DNA of 64,000 bases from Populus alba (lineage: Eukaryota; Streptophyta; Magnoliopsida; Malpighiales; Salicaceae): NCBI RefSeq assembly GCF_005239225.2, contig NC_133296.1, positions 8,494,001 to 8,558,000 of the forward strand, in the 5' to 3' direction. This document shows, in pieces, positions 35,801 to 48,385 of the stretch. A program made the translations under genes and the position numbers. The notes beneath the pieces were generated by a model that had not been told where the DNA came from, did no database searches, and worked only from the letters and a program-made list of their open reading frames with translations. The stretch's first letter is position 1, and each line of letters starts with the position of its first letter.

Positions 35801-36676
35801 AGAATCCTGGTTATCTGTTTTTCAGTCACTTTGTTTTCTAGATTGCGTATGTTTCCTTCATGCTGAATGATGTGTGCGGTTCGTAGCATCTTGTTATTTT
35901 TCGTAAACATGGGCAAGGATTAGGCATTCAAAATTCTTGTTTCTCATTTACTTCACAGGAGCTACTATAAATGCACAAGTGCTGGATGTTCAGTTAGGAA
36001 GCATGTGGAGAGAGCCTCCCACGATCTGAAATATGTAATTATAACTTACGAAGGGAAACACAATCATGAAGTGCCTGCAGCCAGAAACAGCAGTCACGGA
36101 AACTCAACTGGCAGCAATTTTTCTCAGACTACTGGCAATGCACAGCTTGCCCTTGCAGTGGCCAGAAACACCAATGCGCCAAACCCTGAAGCACAGATTC
36201 AAGAGTTTGCACCCAGTTTTGATAGAAAACCAGTATTTAACAATGACTATTTGAGATCCAATTTCCCTGGAAATTTCAGTAATGAAATGAATCTTGGGTC
36301 TTCCTTTGTTTACCCGATGAGGTTTCCTCCCATCCAAAACGCCATGCCTTGTGATTCTTTCGGGTTCAGCAACCACCAGCTTGCCGCCGGTCACTCTGGA
36401 TCTGTTGCCTCGCTTGTTCCAGATTTCCCAAGATCATTGTCACCATGTCTTCAAACAGCTGCAAATCTTTCTCTGGCTAGAGTTGATTTTAGTTGTGATG
36501 GGAAACCAGTTGGTCAAGTTCAGACTTTCCTCCAGGGACAACAGTCGACCAGGCCTAAACAAGAGCCAAAGGATGATAACCTTTGTGGTGCTAGCTCGTC
36601 CATCATGGATAATCTAAATGCACCATCTTCATCATTGTCAGTATATCATCAGCTCCTGGGAAGCTTTCAATCTTAA
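32888..36676 (+). CDS. WRKY transcription factor, group I (two WRKY domains), 5 exons
   Basis: Exons are 32888-33172, 33252-33413, 33702-34516, 34593-34751 and 35959-36676: 2,139 nt, 712 residues, all GT-AG with matching phases. The start is the ATG before '[15 protein letters not shown]'; upstream in-frame sequence has no ATG. The N-terminus has a Ser-Pro cluster ('[13 protein letters not shown]', '[13 protein letters not shown]'), the MAP-kinase target region known in group I. The N-terminal WRKY domain, in exon 3, has '[15 protein letters not shown]' with C-X4-C...HNH. The C-terminal domain has '[15 protein letters not shown]' with C-X4-C and HNH, and is split after 'GNPNPR' by the conserved intron of this class, here 1,207 bp. 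A nuclear DNA-binding regulator of W-box promoters, often in defence or development. The nearest named orthologue cannot be chosen without alignment. Confidence 0.96.
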
Positions 36677-38329
36677 AAGATCTACTTCGCTTCAAAGAAG
36701 TGGAAACTGTTTCCTTTTACTTTGCAATAAATTTTTGGCCCCAATACCCACAGAAAAGCAATTTGATTTTTTTATTCCTTTCATAGGAAAGTACCTTATT
36801 TCTTATAGAAACTTCATACAGGATTTTGTATTAATTCATATAGCTTTCAAATTTATCAACAGGTTTTCCGTGTATTTCTTGGGACGTTTGTTTTGTTTTC
36901 TTTTATTTTGTCATATTAATCCCCTTATCTGATTTTTCTTCATAACAATTATTTTATTAGCAGTTTTATAGTTATTTAGAAGTGTAGTAGACATTGTTTT
37001 TTTAAAATATTTTTTATTTGAAAATATATTAAAATAATAGTTATTTTAAAAAAATTACAAAACATTACAAAAATTTATTTTAAAATAAAAAAAATATATT
37101 AAAATTTTAATGAAAAACAAGTTAAATCTTATTACCAAACACATGCACTTAACCCTTCATTTTCATTAGTGTCAGATAAGATTATTGACCAGATTCGTTA
37201 GTCCACATCAATAAAGAGTGTAGATCTTGCCACGTTTATGGTTTAGAAAAAAAATAAACAAAAAAACATAAAGTCATAGAAAATTACTTAAAATCCATTG
37301 CTACATATAACTTTTAGTAAAAAGATGATTATGAATTTCATTTTTTTCAAATCAAGTAAACATAATTTCTTAATTTTTTTAATAAAAAATTACTTTTTTA
37401 AATCAAGTTTACATGCTTGTGTTTATTTTGGAGTTTTTTTTTTTTTTTGTTACTTCAATTTCATATTCATTTGTTTTGTAACTACTTCCCCTTCAACTAA
37501 GTTTGATTTATTTGTTTCATTAATTAAAAATATTATTTAATTTTAAATAATTATTTGTTGAAAAAAATACCTTAATTCTCTCGAGGTTTAAATACGGTAA
37601 TATTTGTCCCTTTATTTTTTTTTAAAAAAACTATACTTTACATATAGGCTAATATTTAAATTCACATAAAAAGATAAGAAAAATCCTTTTCATTAAAAAC
37701 CCAATTTAAGAAACAATTTTCTTTTCTCTCCCATTAACCAAAATCCAAAATCTATAATCCATGTGAGATCTAAAAATAAAAAACTTTATAAAACCTCACA
37801 ATCTTTCTGCACATTGAAACATTAAAGTTCATTCTCTTTAAAAATCATATAGCCTGTTTTCTTTTGTTATTGCTCACCATTAGTTTTATCTATTTCCAAT
37901 CTTCAAAATTTAAAATGTCATAGACTTTTCTACCTTATAATTATCAAGCTCTTCATGATGTTAATGGTTAATTCGGACAAGATCACAATCTAAAAACTAT
38001 TCAACCTTAATTCCATATAGATGACATAATTTTCAGACTTCTACACCGAGTAATGGATGGAGTGACCAACACACACCTCATTTAGGTTCTTCATTTCATA
38101 ATTAGGATGTATTACACAAGATAGAATAGAAAAGGTACTCCAAATAAGTGGTATGATGATTTCTTTATCATTAGGATTACGTCTCTCAATTTAATCCATC
38201 CTTATCTCAAGTTCCTCTTTTTGTTACCCTTAAGTAATCCTTTCTACTTGGCTTAAAAATCAAAAGCAATAACTAACTAGCTTGTTTCAACTTCATGTAG
38301 TTAATTTTCTCTAGTAATCTTGGGTTTAG
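36677..38329. other. WRKY 3' UTR and AT-rich intergenic DNA
   Basis: The first few hundred bases should be 3' UTR ('gcaataaatttttgg' at about 36724 holds an AATAAA). A MITE-like block like those at 6.4-7.4 kb lies at about 36975-37145, ending 'taccaaacacatgc'. The remainder is A/T-run DNA, with possible downstream gypsy sequence after about 37900. Confidence 0.45.
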
Positions 38330-39980
38330 ATCATATCTCATAGAAACCTATACTTCATCAAGTACATAGTGACTATTTTTGCAATTTTTGAAATTTTTAT
38401 TTTTCTAAGCATTGTATTCTCAAGCACAAATCCATATTCACAACCTGAGAGATATGAAGGTCTCCATCTTGACTTTCCCCAACTTTTATGCAAGGAATTG
38501 ATATATTTTTCATCATATATAACATCTTCTGTTTTCATGGTCACTAGCCTTCCATTTACCATATATTTAAGCTTTTAATACAAAGATAATGCCATAATTC
38601 TAACAACATAGATTTAAGGCCCTTCTAATAATAACCTATAGGAAGGCTGAACATCAATCACTCGTAAAGTGATCTGAAAATGTTTTGTCTTAATTACCAA
38701 GTCTATGTCAATGTCACCAATCACTTGTATTGGTGAACCATCATATGCCATTGCTTGAATACATATATGACATATCAACATGTAATTAATCCAAAACATG
38801 CCTTGAAAGCATATTAAAAGCTGAGCCATTATCTATCAACATCTTGGTTGTGATGTAATCTTTGTATTAAACTTGACATGCAATGATTTGTTGTGCCTAA
38901 TGCCTTCTAAACCTAGTTCAAATTAAGAGAAAAACAGGTAGTTAGTGTCCTAGACTATTCCTACTAGATGCTTCATGACATTAAATGTGATATCCCAAGA
39001 GACATATGCCTAATTTAAAACCTTGTGAAGTGCTTTTCGATGTAGTTCTGAATTCAAAATGAGAGAGAATAGGGATATCCAAGCTAGGATTTTCTTTAGC
39101 TAGTCAACCACATTATAGTCATTATGTTTCATTAATATGGGAAACTTAGTGGATTCCTCATTACTTATTGGCTCATTAATTTTATTATCCTTCGCAAGTT
39201 TTTCTACTACTTTTTCAGCTCTTATAGAATAAAACACTTTTTGCTTCTTATCAAACCTCCAACCTTAGTATGCATGATAAGGTATGACTTTTCATTATGA
39301 GTGATGTATCCATAATTCTAAGGCAAAACACGATAGTTACTAGTGGTTGTGTAGGTTGGTATACACAAAATCATTCTTAAATGTCTATTTTCTGTTGGCT
39401 AGCACCTACATACCTCTACTTTATCAATATTTATTTATTGAGAGGATAACATTCCTACCTCATTCTTAACCTTACTGTTATCAATTCATAAAAAGCTAAG
39501 ATCATCATTGTATTAATTTTATGATAAAATTCATAACAATTATTGATATTGTGCCTTGACTGACAACAAAATACACACATCAAAATTCTCAATAACAAGT
39601 TTTTTAAAGGATGTTTTGAGATAATTTTCTTGGGATAGCTTGTCAAACAAACTGCTCATTGTTATTTTTAGGGCCTTATTATTATCTATAGGGCAACTCT
39701 TTCATATCATACCTAGAGTTAATGGAAATCATACTTACACATCTTTTTATTATTATTTTTATGGCAATACAATTTGGCAAGGGATTTGAATTTGTATTTG
39801 GGGCATTCCGACTCCCATTAAATATTATTCAACTTACCTTGATAAGTTAAAACATCTTATTTTTGAATGTATAACGATTATCAATGCTATGTTCAACAAC
39901 ATCAACATAATATTTACATTTATGGTTAGGTTTATACCAAAAAAAGTAGGGAGGTTGAAGGGGATTTTATGGTGAGCGAG
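38330..39980 (-). mobile_element. Degenerate Ty3/gypsy (Tat/Ogre-like) gag-protease remnant
   Basis: Minus-strand translations show gypsy landmarks in order from high to low coordinate: a 'KPNHKCKYYVDVVEHSIDN' segment at about 39880-39930 like the 'CAYH..GH..E.C' region, 'CVFCCQSRHNINNCYEF' at about 39530-39590, then the protease-to-RT linker 'AYDGSPIQVIGDIDIDLVI' with 'LRVIDVQPSYRLLLEGP' at 38614-38829, and 'MVNGRLVTMKTEDVIY' with 'YEYGFVL'-like text at 38338-38562. Stops and frame changes separate them. RT, RNase H, integrase and LTRs were not found. A dead fragment. Confidence 0.7.
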
Positions 39981-40338
39981 CAATTTGTCCAATGCTAACA
40001 GCCTTTTTAACATTTCTCTTAAGAGTATGGAAGAGGGGGTAACATTTCATGATTTCTTTGAGTATTTTTAGCCTGATTGCTTGTGCTGACCTTGCCATAT
40101 GTTGTTGACTAGTTAAACAATGGCTAATTTTATAGGAAATTATTTGGTTGGTAAGTGGGGAATTGTGTAGATAGACATGTGTAAATTGTTTTTTTTTTAT
40201 TATTATTATTTTTAAGAAAAGTATGCCCCTCTACTTGCATTTGTCAATGGTTGAGACCATCATCCAATCACCATAAGGCCGCTGTTTTACGAAGAAAAAA
40301 AACGAGGGAAGATGACATCATCATGATCATCATCATTG

Positions 40339-40347
40339 TATATATAT
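40339..40347 (+). promoter_or_regulatory. Candidate TATA box of the receptor-kinase locus
   Basis: 'tatatatat' about 115 bases upstream of the ATG at 40462. Position fits a core promoter. Confidence 0.35.
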
Positions 40348-40461
40348 CTCTTGTCAACATAATTGAATTCCCCCATAAGTGATAAACTAGTATGCTCAAA
40401 TTAATTTGCCGAAGTCTAAAGCTGTAAAGCACTCCTGTTTGAACTTGCTTAAGAAAGATTC

Positions 40462-43055
40462 ATGGCTGTACCATTTTTCTTTCTTTATCTTCTTCTTCTG
40501 CTCTCAGTTTTATCCTCTCCGTTCTCCTCTGCAGCACCATCTGATACTTTAAGCGAAGGCTCATCATTGTCAATAGAGAACACAAACGATGTCTTGATAT
40601 CACAAGGTGGCATTTTCTCTGCTGGATTCTTCCCTGTTGGCGACAATGCATACTGCTTCACAATATGGTTCACCGAACCTTTTTGTGATAACAACTGCAG
40701 CGTGATTTGGATGGCGAACCGCGACCAACCAGTTAATGGAAAAAAATCAAAGCTCTCCCTACTTCATTCGGGTGATCTTCTCCTAATCGATGCTGGTCGC
40801 TCCATAGTTTGGGCTACAAACACGGCGCCCTCGCAATTCTCCATTAAGTTGCATCTCCATGACAACGGTAATCTCTTCTTGTATGAAAAAGAAGGTGGTA
40901 GAGTGCTATGGCAAAGCTTTGATCATCCAACTGATACCCTCCTTCCACAACAACCACTCACTAAAGACAGGCAGCTTGTCTCCTCGAGAAGTCGAAGCAA
41001 CTATTCTTCAGGATTTTATAAGTTATATTTCGACAGCGATAACGTTCTCCGTCTTCGTTATGATAGCCCGGAGACTTCAAGCATTTACTGGCCGAACACA
41101 TGGCTTTTGACGTGGGATGGTCGGGGGTCCACTTTTAACAGCAGTAGAATTGCGTTTTTTGATTCTTTGGGAAATTTCACTTCATCTGATGATTTTACTT
41201 TCACGTCACCGGATTATGGAATGAGAGTTCAGAGAATATTGAAGATTGACTGTGATGGTAATCTTCGACTATATAGTCGCGAAAATGTCAGAAACAAATG
41301 GATTGTTTCATGGCAAGCCATGTCCCAACCTTGCAGGATTCATGGGATTTGTGGACCTAACAGTATGTGTAACTATGTCCCCAGTTCTGGCAGGAGATGT
41401 TCTTGTCTTCCAGGATACAAGGCCAAGGATTATTCTGACTGGTCTTTGGGTTGTGAACCTGAATTGAATCGTTCTTGTAGCGGAGATGAGATCAGTTACC
41501 TTAAACTATCTAATGTTGAGTTTTTTGGCTATGAATATGGATTCTTTCCTAATTACACAACGCAGATGTGTGAGGATCTATGCTAAAAAATGTCCAATTG
41601 CAAGGGGTTCCAGCTCAGGTTTAGCAGGCGCTACTATCCAAGTAATATTCCTTATTGTTACCCCAAGAAAGCACTCCTAAATGGCCAATATTCACCACAC
41701 TTTGATGGAGACATCTACTTGAAAGTACCGAAAACATCCGGTCTTTCTTGTTCCTATAGGCATGTTGAAGATTCCGTGTTAGATTGTTCTGTTAAAAATG
41801 TCGTGCAACTGAACAGAACCTATTCAAAAGCCATCAAAATGGAACTTCAAAATCTGTTATGTGGTTTGCTTGTGGGGTTGGAGTGGTTGAGTTCTTTAGC
41901 ATTGTCTTGGTGTGGTATTTCTTGATAAGAAACCAAAGCAACTTAGGAGCAACTAACCAAGGTTATTTTTGTGTTGAGTCTTGCTTTAGAAAATTCACAT
42001 TCTCTGAGATAAAAAGAGCAACCAAGGGTTTCACAGAAGAGATTGGAAGAGGTGGAGGAGGCATTGTATACAAAGGAATACAATCTCATGATAGAGTTGC
42101 AGCAATAAAGCTACTGCACGAAGCATGCCAAGGGGAAGACGAATTTCGAGCAGAAGTCAGCACATTTGGGAAGCTTAATCACATGAACTTGATAGAAATG
42201 TGGGGATATTGCGCTGAGGGAAAGCACAGGCTTTTGGTTTACAAGTACATGGAGCATGGATCTTTGGCAGAAAATCTGCTTTCCGGTCGACTTGATTGGG
42301 AAAAGAGGTTTGACATTGCCGTCGGAACTGCGAAAGGACTTGCTTATTTACACGAAGAATGTCTAGAGTGGGTTCTACACTGTGACGTGAAGCCTCAAAA
42401 CATTCTCCTAGACTCCGATTATCAGCCTAAGGTGTCTGATTTTGGGCTATCTCGACCGCTAAAAAGAGGCAATTGTACAGTCAGTTCAAGATTCTCACGA
42501 ATAAGAGGAACTAGAGGTTACATGGCTCCAGAGTGGGTTTTCAACCTGCCCATCACCTCCAAAGTTGATGTTTATAGCTATGGGGTAGTGTTGCTGGAGA
42601 TTGTGACCGGAAAGAGTCCAACAGTAGAGATGGAGCACCAAAGGCTAGTGATACAGGTGAGAGAAAAGATGAAGAAGGAAGCTGTGGATTCTGTGGTAGA
42701 AATGATAATCGACCCCAAGTTAGAAGGAAAATATGATCAAGCTAAGATGGAAATTCTGGTTATGGTGGCTTTAAATTGTGTGAATGAAGACAGGGAGGCA
42801 AGACCGAGCATGAAACAGGTAGTGGAAATGCTTCTACACCAAGAATCACCAGGAATCCATCTTTCACTAATTCTTGCTGTCAAAAGTATCTGTACCCTAG
42901 CATTCCTTCCTTTAGGCATTTTGTATTTTGTATTTACTACTATTTACTTCTTGATTTTGATAATGCAATTCCTTAAGCCAACTGATAACGAAGTAAAATA
43001 CATAGGCAAGTATAGTGTACTTTTTTTTTGTTTGATAACTTACCAAGTGAAGTAG
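40462..43055 (+). pseudogene. G-type lectin S-receptor-like Ser/Thr kinase (ZmPK1-like), broken by one stop and one frameshift
   Basis: The locus reads through as one intronless receptor kinase except at two places. The start is ATG 40462, with a signal peptide (Leu-rich 'FFFLYLLLLLSVLSS'). Then come the B-lectin domain with 'VIWMANRDQPVNG' and 'LWQSFDHPTDTLLP', the S-locus region, the EGF-like 'CRIHGICGPNSMCNY', and the PAN region. A TAA at 41584-41586 cuts the PAN region while the same frame continues to about 41830. A one-base loss near 41825-41840 then moves the rest, from the transmembrane segment 'FFSIVLVWYFLIR' on, into another frame (41859-43055). The kinase has all key motifs: G-loop GRGGGGIVYKG, Lys in AAIKLL, HCDVKPQN (non-RD), DFGLS and APEW. 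Known role of intact members: plasma-membrane receptor. The tail after 'VVEMLLHQE' is unusually hydrophobic. A recent pseudogene or two sequence errors. Confidence 0.88.
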
Positions 43056-44940
43056 TTACAAGACAAAGTAAAAGCAGTTTTTTTAATGAAGATTTAGGCA
43101 TGAGGGAATTCTTTGTTATTATTATTAAAGCCCAATAGTTGTTTGAAAAAAAAATTGAATTAAGATAAATTTTATTATTAATGTATCTCTTATTGATTTT
43201 AATGAATGTAGAGTTTTTAACTAAAATATCAAAACCCATATAAACAGAGTCTTTTGTACTTAAATTAAAGGATATATATATATTCGTTTTGTTTAATTAA
43301 GATACTGACACCAATAACAACTTACATTTTACATCGCAGTGCATGCATGGTGTTCATAGTTAAATTTTAATGGCATCAGCTAGGCTATAATACAAAAATA
43401 CAAATTACAAATAATAATAATATTGATTTGATTAACTTATATAATTAAGATCAAAAGAATTGAATAGTTTAGCCAATTAAAATCTAGAAAATTTAAATGC
43501 ATTCTTTAAGTTCATACAAGTCAGTTGTCCACAAATGTAGATAGTCATGAATCATAAGATTTTACTATTTTATTTAAATCCAACATTTTTATATCTTGAT
43601 ATCAAACAAATCCTGGTATATATTGTCCGTTCAAAACCACGAGTCAACTAACTATTGCATCCTTGCCAGTAGTCATGTCAACATAAAATTAGTATTGAGA
43701 AACATGAATGTGAATATGAGATGACATAACATTTGACTTAATCATGACATTAAATCGATTATTGAAAAACATGTCATCTTATTCCATCATACCTAATAAA
43801 GAGTCTTCTAGATGTGCATATTGTCAAAATCTATTACTTATTTCACATATTCTAGGATTATAGATCCAAGTCAAAGTTAAATTAGAATCTTTTCAATTGA
43901 GTATGAAAGCAGAGAGTTGAATCAGAGCAACCTATTCTAAGATCGGTTTGAAGGTTAGGTAGAGTAAAATTATTGATACGTTTAATCACCAAACATATGA
44001 TATAAAAAACAAGACAAGGCTCTAAAAAAGCCACTAAAAAAAATCTTAATAGGCCATAAAATGCACCGGGAGGTCAAATCCCAAGTGCAAATTACATTTC
44101 TTTGGGTCCAAGTATGGTATATGGTCTATTAGAACCTAAATATGATGAGGAAGCTTGATCTATAGAATAAAACCTCTTTTTTTTTTTTTTTTCTTTCCAG
44201 TATGTTTATTTTTTTATTTCAAAACATACATTTCTATTTTGTATTTCTTTTATACTAGGGTTAGTATAAATATACAATTATAATATATCATATACACGTT
44301 AAATCTAATACAAAAACTCACAGCAAGGAATAATATTTTCTACCAAATTCTCTTTCTCCTTCCTTTTCTCTTCTTATTTCCATTACCTTGATCTTATACG
44401 GCATCAAATACTTTGCTTAATGACATCAATGAATTTTTCAAATAATCTTTTTTGGCATTTTTAAAAATAAAAAACACCAACCACTTCCTTCCTAACCGGG
44501 AAGCAAATTGCAACAACATCCTCATAGTTGCCATTTAAAATGCTCATCATTATATCTCCATCAAACTAATAAATGAAAACTACTTTTACTATAAGGCTCA
44601 AATCAAGTTATTTCTTATTTGGTAAAGGCTTGTATAGCCTCATTCCTAAGTCAAAGCCATGTCCACCAGCTCTCTTTACTACATAAAAGACATTCATTGA
44701 CATACAAATCTTAATTACATTCACTGGATTCTACATGATCAACTAATAATAAGCACTTTTATTGCATCTTTTTCTACTAATGTATTATCTCATGTCATTG
44801 ATTATCAGACCTCTCACTCTATTTGGACAACCCTAGAATCATCCTTACATTTGCCATTGTCAACTCGAATGATTTCTCTTCACTCAGGTCTTCTAGAATT
44901 CTGACAATTTGTTGTAGAATTAGTTTTAGCTTATTTTCAT
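43056..44940. other. AT-rich intergenic DNA
   Basis: No gene is supported. The part just left of 44940 may be LTR or leader of the gypsy fragment that follows, but no boundary motif was found. Confidence 0.45.
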
Positions 44941-44959
44941 GATGGGAAAGCATGCAATG

Positions 44960-45640
44960 ATAAATTAGTAGTAGTTAGTGGCGTTGTTGCTGGGGAAGTT
45001 TTTATCTAATTTTCCTTTAATAGCTAACCAATTTATGTCAAGATCTTCTCGTACAGGTGCACTAGTATCCAATCCTAAGATTGAAAGAACAACTAAGGCA
45101 AATAGAAAGGCCACAAGACAAGAAGACAACTCACTAAGCTTATCAAATCTAAGTGCAAATTTCAAAAAAAGAACCTGAAGTGGAAGTGCTAAAAATAAAA
45201 ACAAAAATGGTAGAACAAAGGACATTAAAGAAGTTATCAACTCCCAACGTGAACCATCAACCTTTATGCATTGAATTTCCAAATATTGATGTAGCTTTTA
45301 AGTTCAAATTTGGTTTCATTCATTTATTACCTCCTCTTCATGGCGTTGCAAGTAAGGACCCCCACAAGCACTTGAAGGAATTCTATGTGGTTGCTCAACC
45401 ATAAAACCGCAAGGAGTAACAGAGGAATAATTAAACTAAAGGCTTTCCCATTCTCTTTGGCAGACAAGGCAAAAGATTGGCTTTATTACCTTTTTTCTGG
45501 ATCTATTACCACATGGAATGATCTAAAAAGGAAATGTTTTGGAAAAGTTCTTTCCAGCTTTAAGGGTAGGTATCATTATAAAAGAAATCAATGGAATTCG
45601 CCAGAATAACAAAAAGACATTGTATGAAATTAAAACATTT
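44960..45640 (+). mobile_element. Ty3/gypsy (Athila-like) gag fragment, frameshifted
   Basis: The pre-gag signature 'ggcgttgttgctggggaag' lies at about 44980-44998. Gag-like text then runs through several frames: 'LVSNPKIERTTKANRKATRQ' at about 45063, 'TLKKLSTPNVNHQPLCIEFP' and 'IHLLPPLHGVASKDPHKHLK' at about 45220-45380, 'KAFPFSLADKAKDWLYYLFS' at about 45440-45500, and 'EINGIRQNNKKTLYEI' at about 45585-45630. At least three frame changes are needed to follow it. It stops abruptly, with no protease or RT after. These phrases are typical of plant gypsy gag, so identity is strong, but the copy is dead. Confidence 0.85.
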
Positions 45641-46196
45641 AATTTTATTGTTTTTTTATTTTAAACATTTAAAAGAATATATAAGAAAATATAAAAACAC
45701 ACACACATTCTTTTTGTTGTTACCCATTTTTGGAAAAAAACATTTTAAAAAATTATTGGGTTCGGCCTTAACCCAATCATATGGGCTGAGCCCAACTTGG
45801 TTGGGCATAAATTTGGTCTAAGGACAACAAGACAAAGGGTAGACTAGTGAAAGGGTCAAGTCGTGGCCAGACTTAGAAGAAGAGGGGTCCTGGCCGGCCC
45901 CAAAGGCTTCTAGGCTGAGGCTTGACCCATGAGAAAATGGGTCCTATTGCCTAAAGCAGAAGGGGCCAAGTCGTGGCCAGACCCAGAAAAAGAGGGGTCC
46001 TAGCCGAATAATTTTCCACGATAAAATTTATCTTTATTTGTCTGTCTAACCAAATTTGTCTTTATTTGTGTGTCTAAACAAATTTACCCTTAAAAAATTC
46101 AAAAAAAATCTAAAAATTCAAGGATAATTTTGAAATTATTTATAGGTCCCTCGAATAATTTTCCAACTTTTTTGTTTAATATCGGGTGATAAACTT
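45641..46196. repeat. Spacer with a 45-bp direct repeat (110-bp period)
   Basis: 'aagtcgtggccagac' followed by 'agaggggtcctggccg'/'agaggggtcctagccg' occurs twice, with 'tcgtggccag' at 45861 and 45971. The text is GC-richer than its flanks and resembles the 'agacccaaggctcttgggt' field at 62.9-63.9 kb in style. There is no coding sequence. Confidence 0.6.
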
Positions 46197-46198
46197 AG

Positions 46199-46777
46199 TT
46201 GTCGTTTGGTATTGTGGTTGCAGATGAACACAAATATTGTTGTTTGGTATTGCAACAAACTCAATTTTTTTACTGGTAGGGCCCACCATCAATTGTGGTT
46301 GTGCCGCGGGTTTACACGAAGCAGCTATTTGTTGCTTCTTGTGCGGAGAAAACCCATGAACAGTGTAGTCATGCTCCACTGTTCTGGATGGACCGGGTCT
46401 GGTTCAAAGCTAAAAATGCATTGAATCGGGTCCAACCCATCAAAATAATAAAAAAAAATCTAATTGTGTTTTATTTGAAAAACTAATGTTAAATATTATT
46501 CAATGACACTATATAAATTAGACGAAGATTGCTTGATGACGTAACATTTGCAGAATTTGATCATATTTCTAATTTTGTTCCTGATTATATTTTACCTAAT
46601 ATTGTTGCGCTCTTAAGAAATTTATGAAAACTATAGTTCTTATCGAATGTATTTCATACGTGATGGAATTGTAAATAGTTTAATGGAACAATAAAAAATA
46701 TTTTATATAAAGTATTATTTATTTCATGATATAATAGCAATAGTTAAATCTATAATATTTAAATTAAAAATCATCAA

Positions 46778-46822
<45 letters not shown>

Positions 46823-47011
46823 TTATAACCTCAATTTCAAAAGCATTATTAACCAAACACATTAAACTATTTTTTGTTCAACCTCAATTTCAACCACAGT
46901 TTTAACAAAACATATATTTTTCCAAACTAACCTCAACTAAAATAACTTTTTATAAAACAACTTTTTTTAAACCAAAACCGCAATAGCTACTGTAGTACCA
47001 AACACACTAAC
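46199..47011. mobile_element. MITE-like element with diverged terminal inverted repeats
   Basis: The left end reads 'gttgtcgtttggtattgtgg' and the right end, on the opposite strand, 'gttagtgtgtttggtact' followed by '...agctattgcgg'. Both share the 'gtttggtaytr...attg(c/t)gg' terminal pattern. Interior features include a GC-rich core at about 46280-46430 ('catgaacagtgtagtc', 'gaccgggtctggtt'), an AT microsatellite at about 46785-46818, and no transposase. This terminal pattern is abundant in woody-plant genomes. The exact superfamily cannot be set. Confidence 0.6.
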
Positions 47012-48120
47012 ACTATAAAATACAGACATGGTATTAAAAATACCTGATTTTTCTCAAAAAATATCAAAACAATTTCAAAAATTCAAAGAAAAAATCCCTT
47101 GTCTTAGAAAATACAAAAATATGTTTTTCTTCAAGAATTTTATAGAATATTAGGTTGTAGACTTACACTGTAAGATACAAACCTAGTATTAAAAATATCT
47201 AATCTTTCTCCAAAATTTCAAAAACAAATCCAAAAAAATAAAAAAATTCCTCATTTCAAAAACACAAAAAAAAAAATTTGTTTTATTTTTTCGCATACAA
47301 CCAAATTCTAAAGGTTTTTCATGTATGTTTTCTAAAAAACAAAATCACAGTTTTATCATGTTTTAAAAATACAAATTGGATATTGTAACAGGTTTATGAT
47401 TATCCATTATGATTTGGAACAAATACCAAAATCACATAGAAATTAATTTGTTTAATTAATATTTAGAGTATTATGATTTACTTATAGACTTCAATATTTG
47501 ATGGGTATAAAATTACATTGTAAAGTATACCCTCAGTATTAAAGATACAAAATAGAACATAAATGAGATGCTAAAATTAGGGTATTATAATAATTAGGAT
47601 TTAACCTAATAAGGTAGAAACTTCCTCATAAAAAGAGATTTGCCTTGAATTTTAGATAAGACCAACAAATAGAAACATGACTTAGATTAACAATTAATCA
47701 ATATTGCAACTTATTTTAGGTAGAATGCATTAGGGTAATGTATTTTTTCCTTACACAACTAATCATCTTACCTAGACTCTTGTAGACTATGGGTTTTCTA
47801 GTGACCATAATACTACATGGAAATTATCTCAAATCATAACTTGATGATTAAACTCAAAACATTTTCATTCTATTAGGCAACTCCGCCAATTCAACATCTT
47901 GCATGTCACAACAATGCTCATGAAATCATGTTAAAATGTAATGGAGACTTGAAAAAAAAAATCATTCACATTTGTACTTTACATATATATGATTTTATTT
48001 GGATTTTATTTTTATATTATATTATATTATATTTATTTTCTTGAAATTAAAATTTTTTTATAAAAACTTATTGGTATATTATACCAATCAGTTTATATAT
48101 ATAAAACTTTATAATATTGT
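47012..48120. other. AT-rich intergenic DNA
   Basis: No gene is seen. It holds a repeated 'acactgtaagatacaaac' / 'acactataaaatacagac' pair (about 47165 and 47010) showing an old local duplication, and then plain A/T-rich DNA. Confidence 0.4.
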
Positions 48121-48385
48121 TTCTCTTATTTAAAGGCATAGTTAAAAGACTAGGTCTAGATTGTGAGTTGAGTGGGTTAACCCTAGTCAATCCAAGTTTT
48201 GAATTTTTTTAAAAAAGTAAAACACCTAAAATAACAACATTATAATAAAAGATAAAAGATCGGGTTTTATCACTTACCCAGCCAAGTCATGCTTCATGTG
48301 GGAGGGTCACCGAATTGACCTGTTAAGTCAAGTTAGGTTTTATAATACTAGTTAAAGGTCAAATATCCAACTGAGTTTGTTTGGC
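48121..48385. repeat. Dispersed 'gttgacc' repeat family copy
   Basis: 'aggtctagattgtgagttg', 'gggttaaccctagtcaatcc' and 'gaattgacctgttaagtc' followed by 'aggttttataata' match the vocabulary of the repeats at 4.7-5.2, 27.9-28.9 and 32.0-32.4 kb. The copy is diverged and non-coding. Confidence 0.5.

Noticed and set aside
36104..36394. 96-codon minus-strand open frame
   Set aside because: It is antisense to WRKY exon 5 and has no motif.
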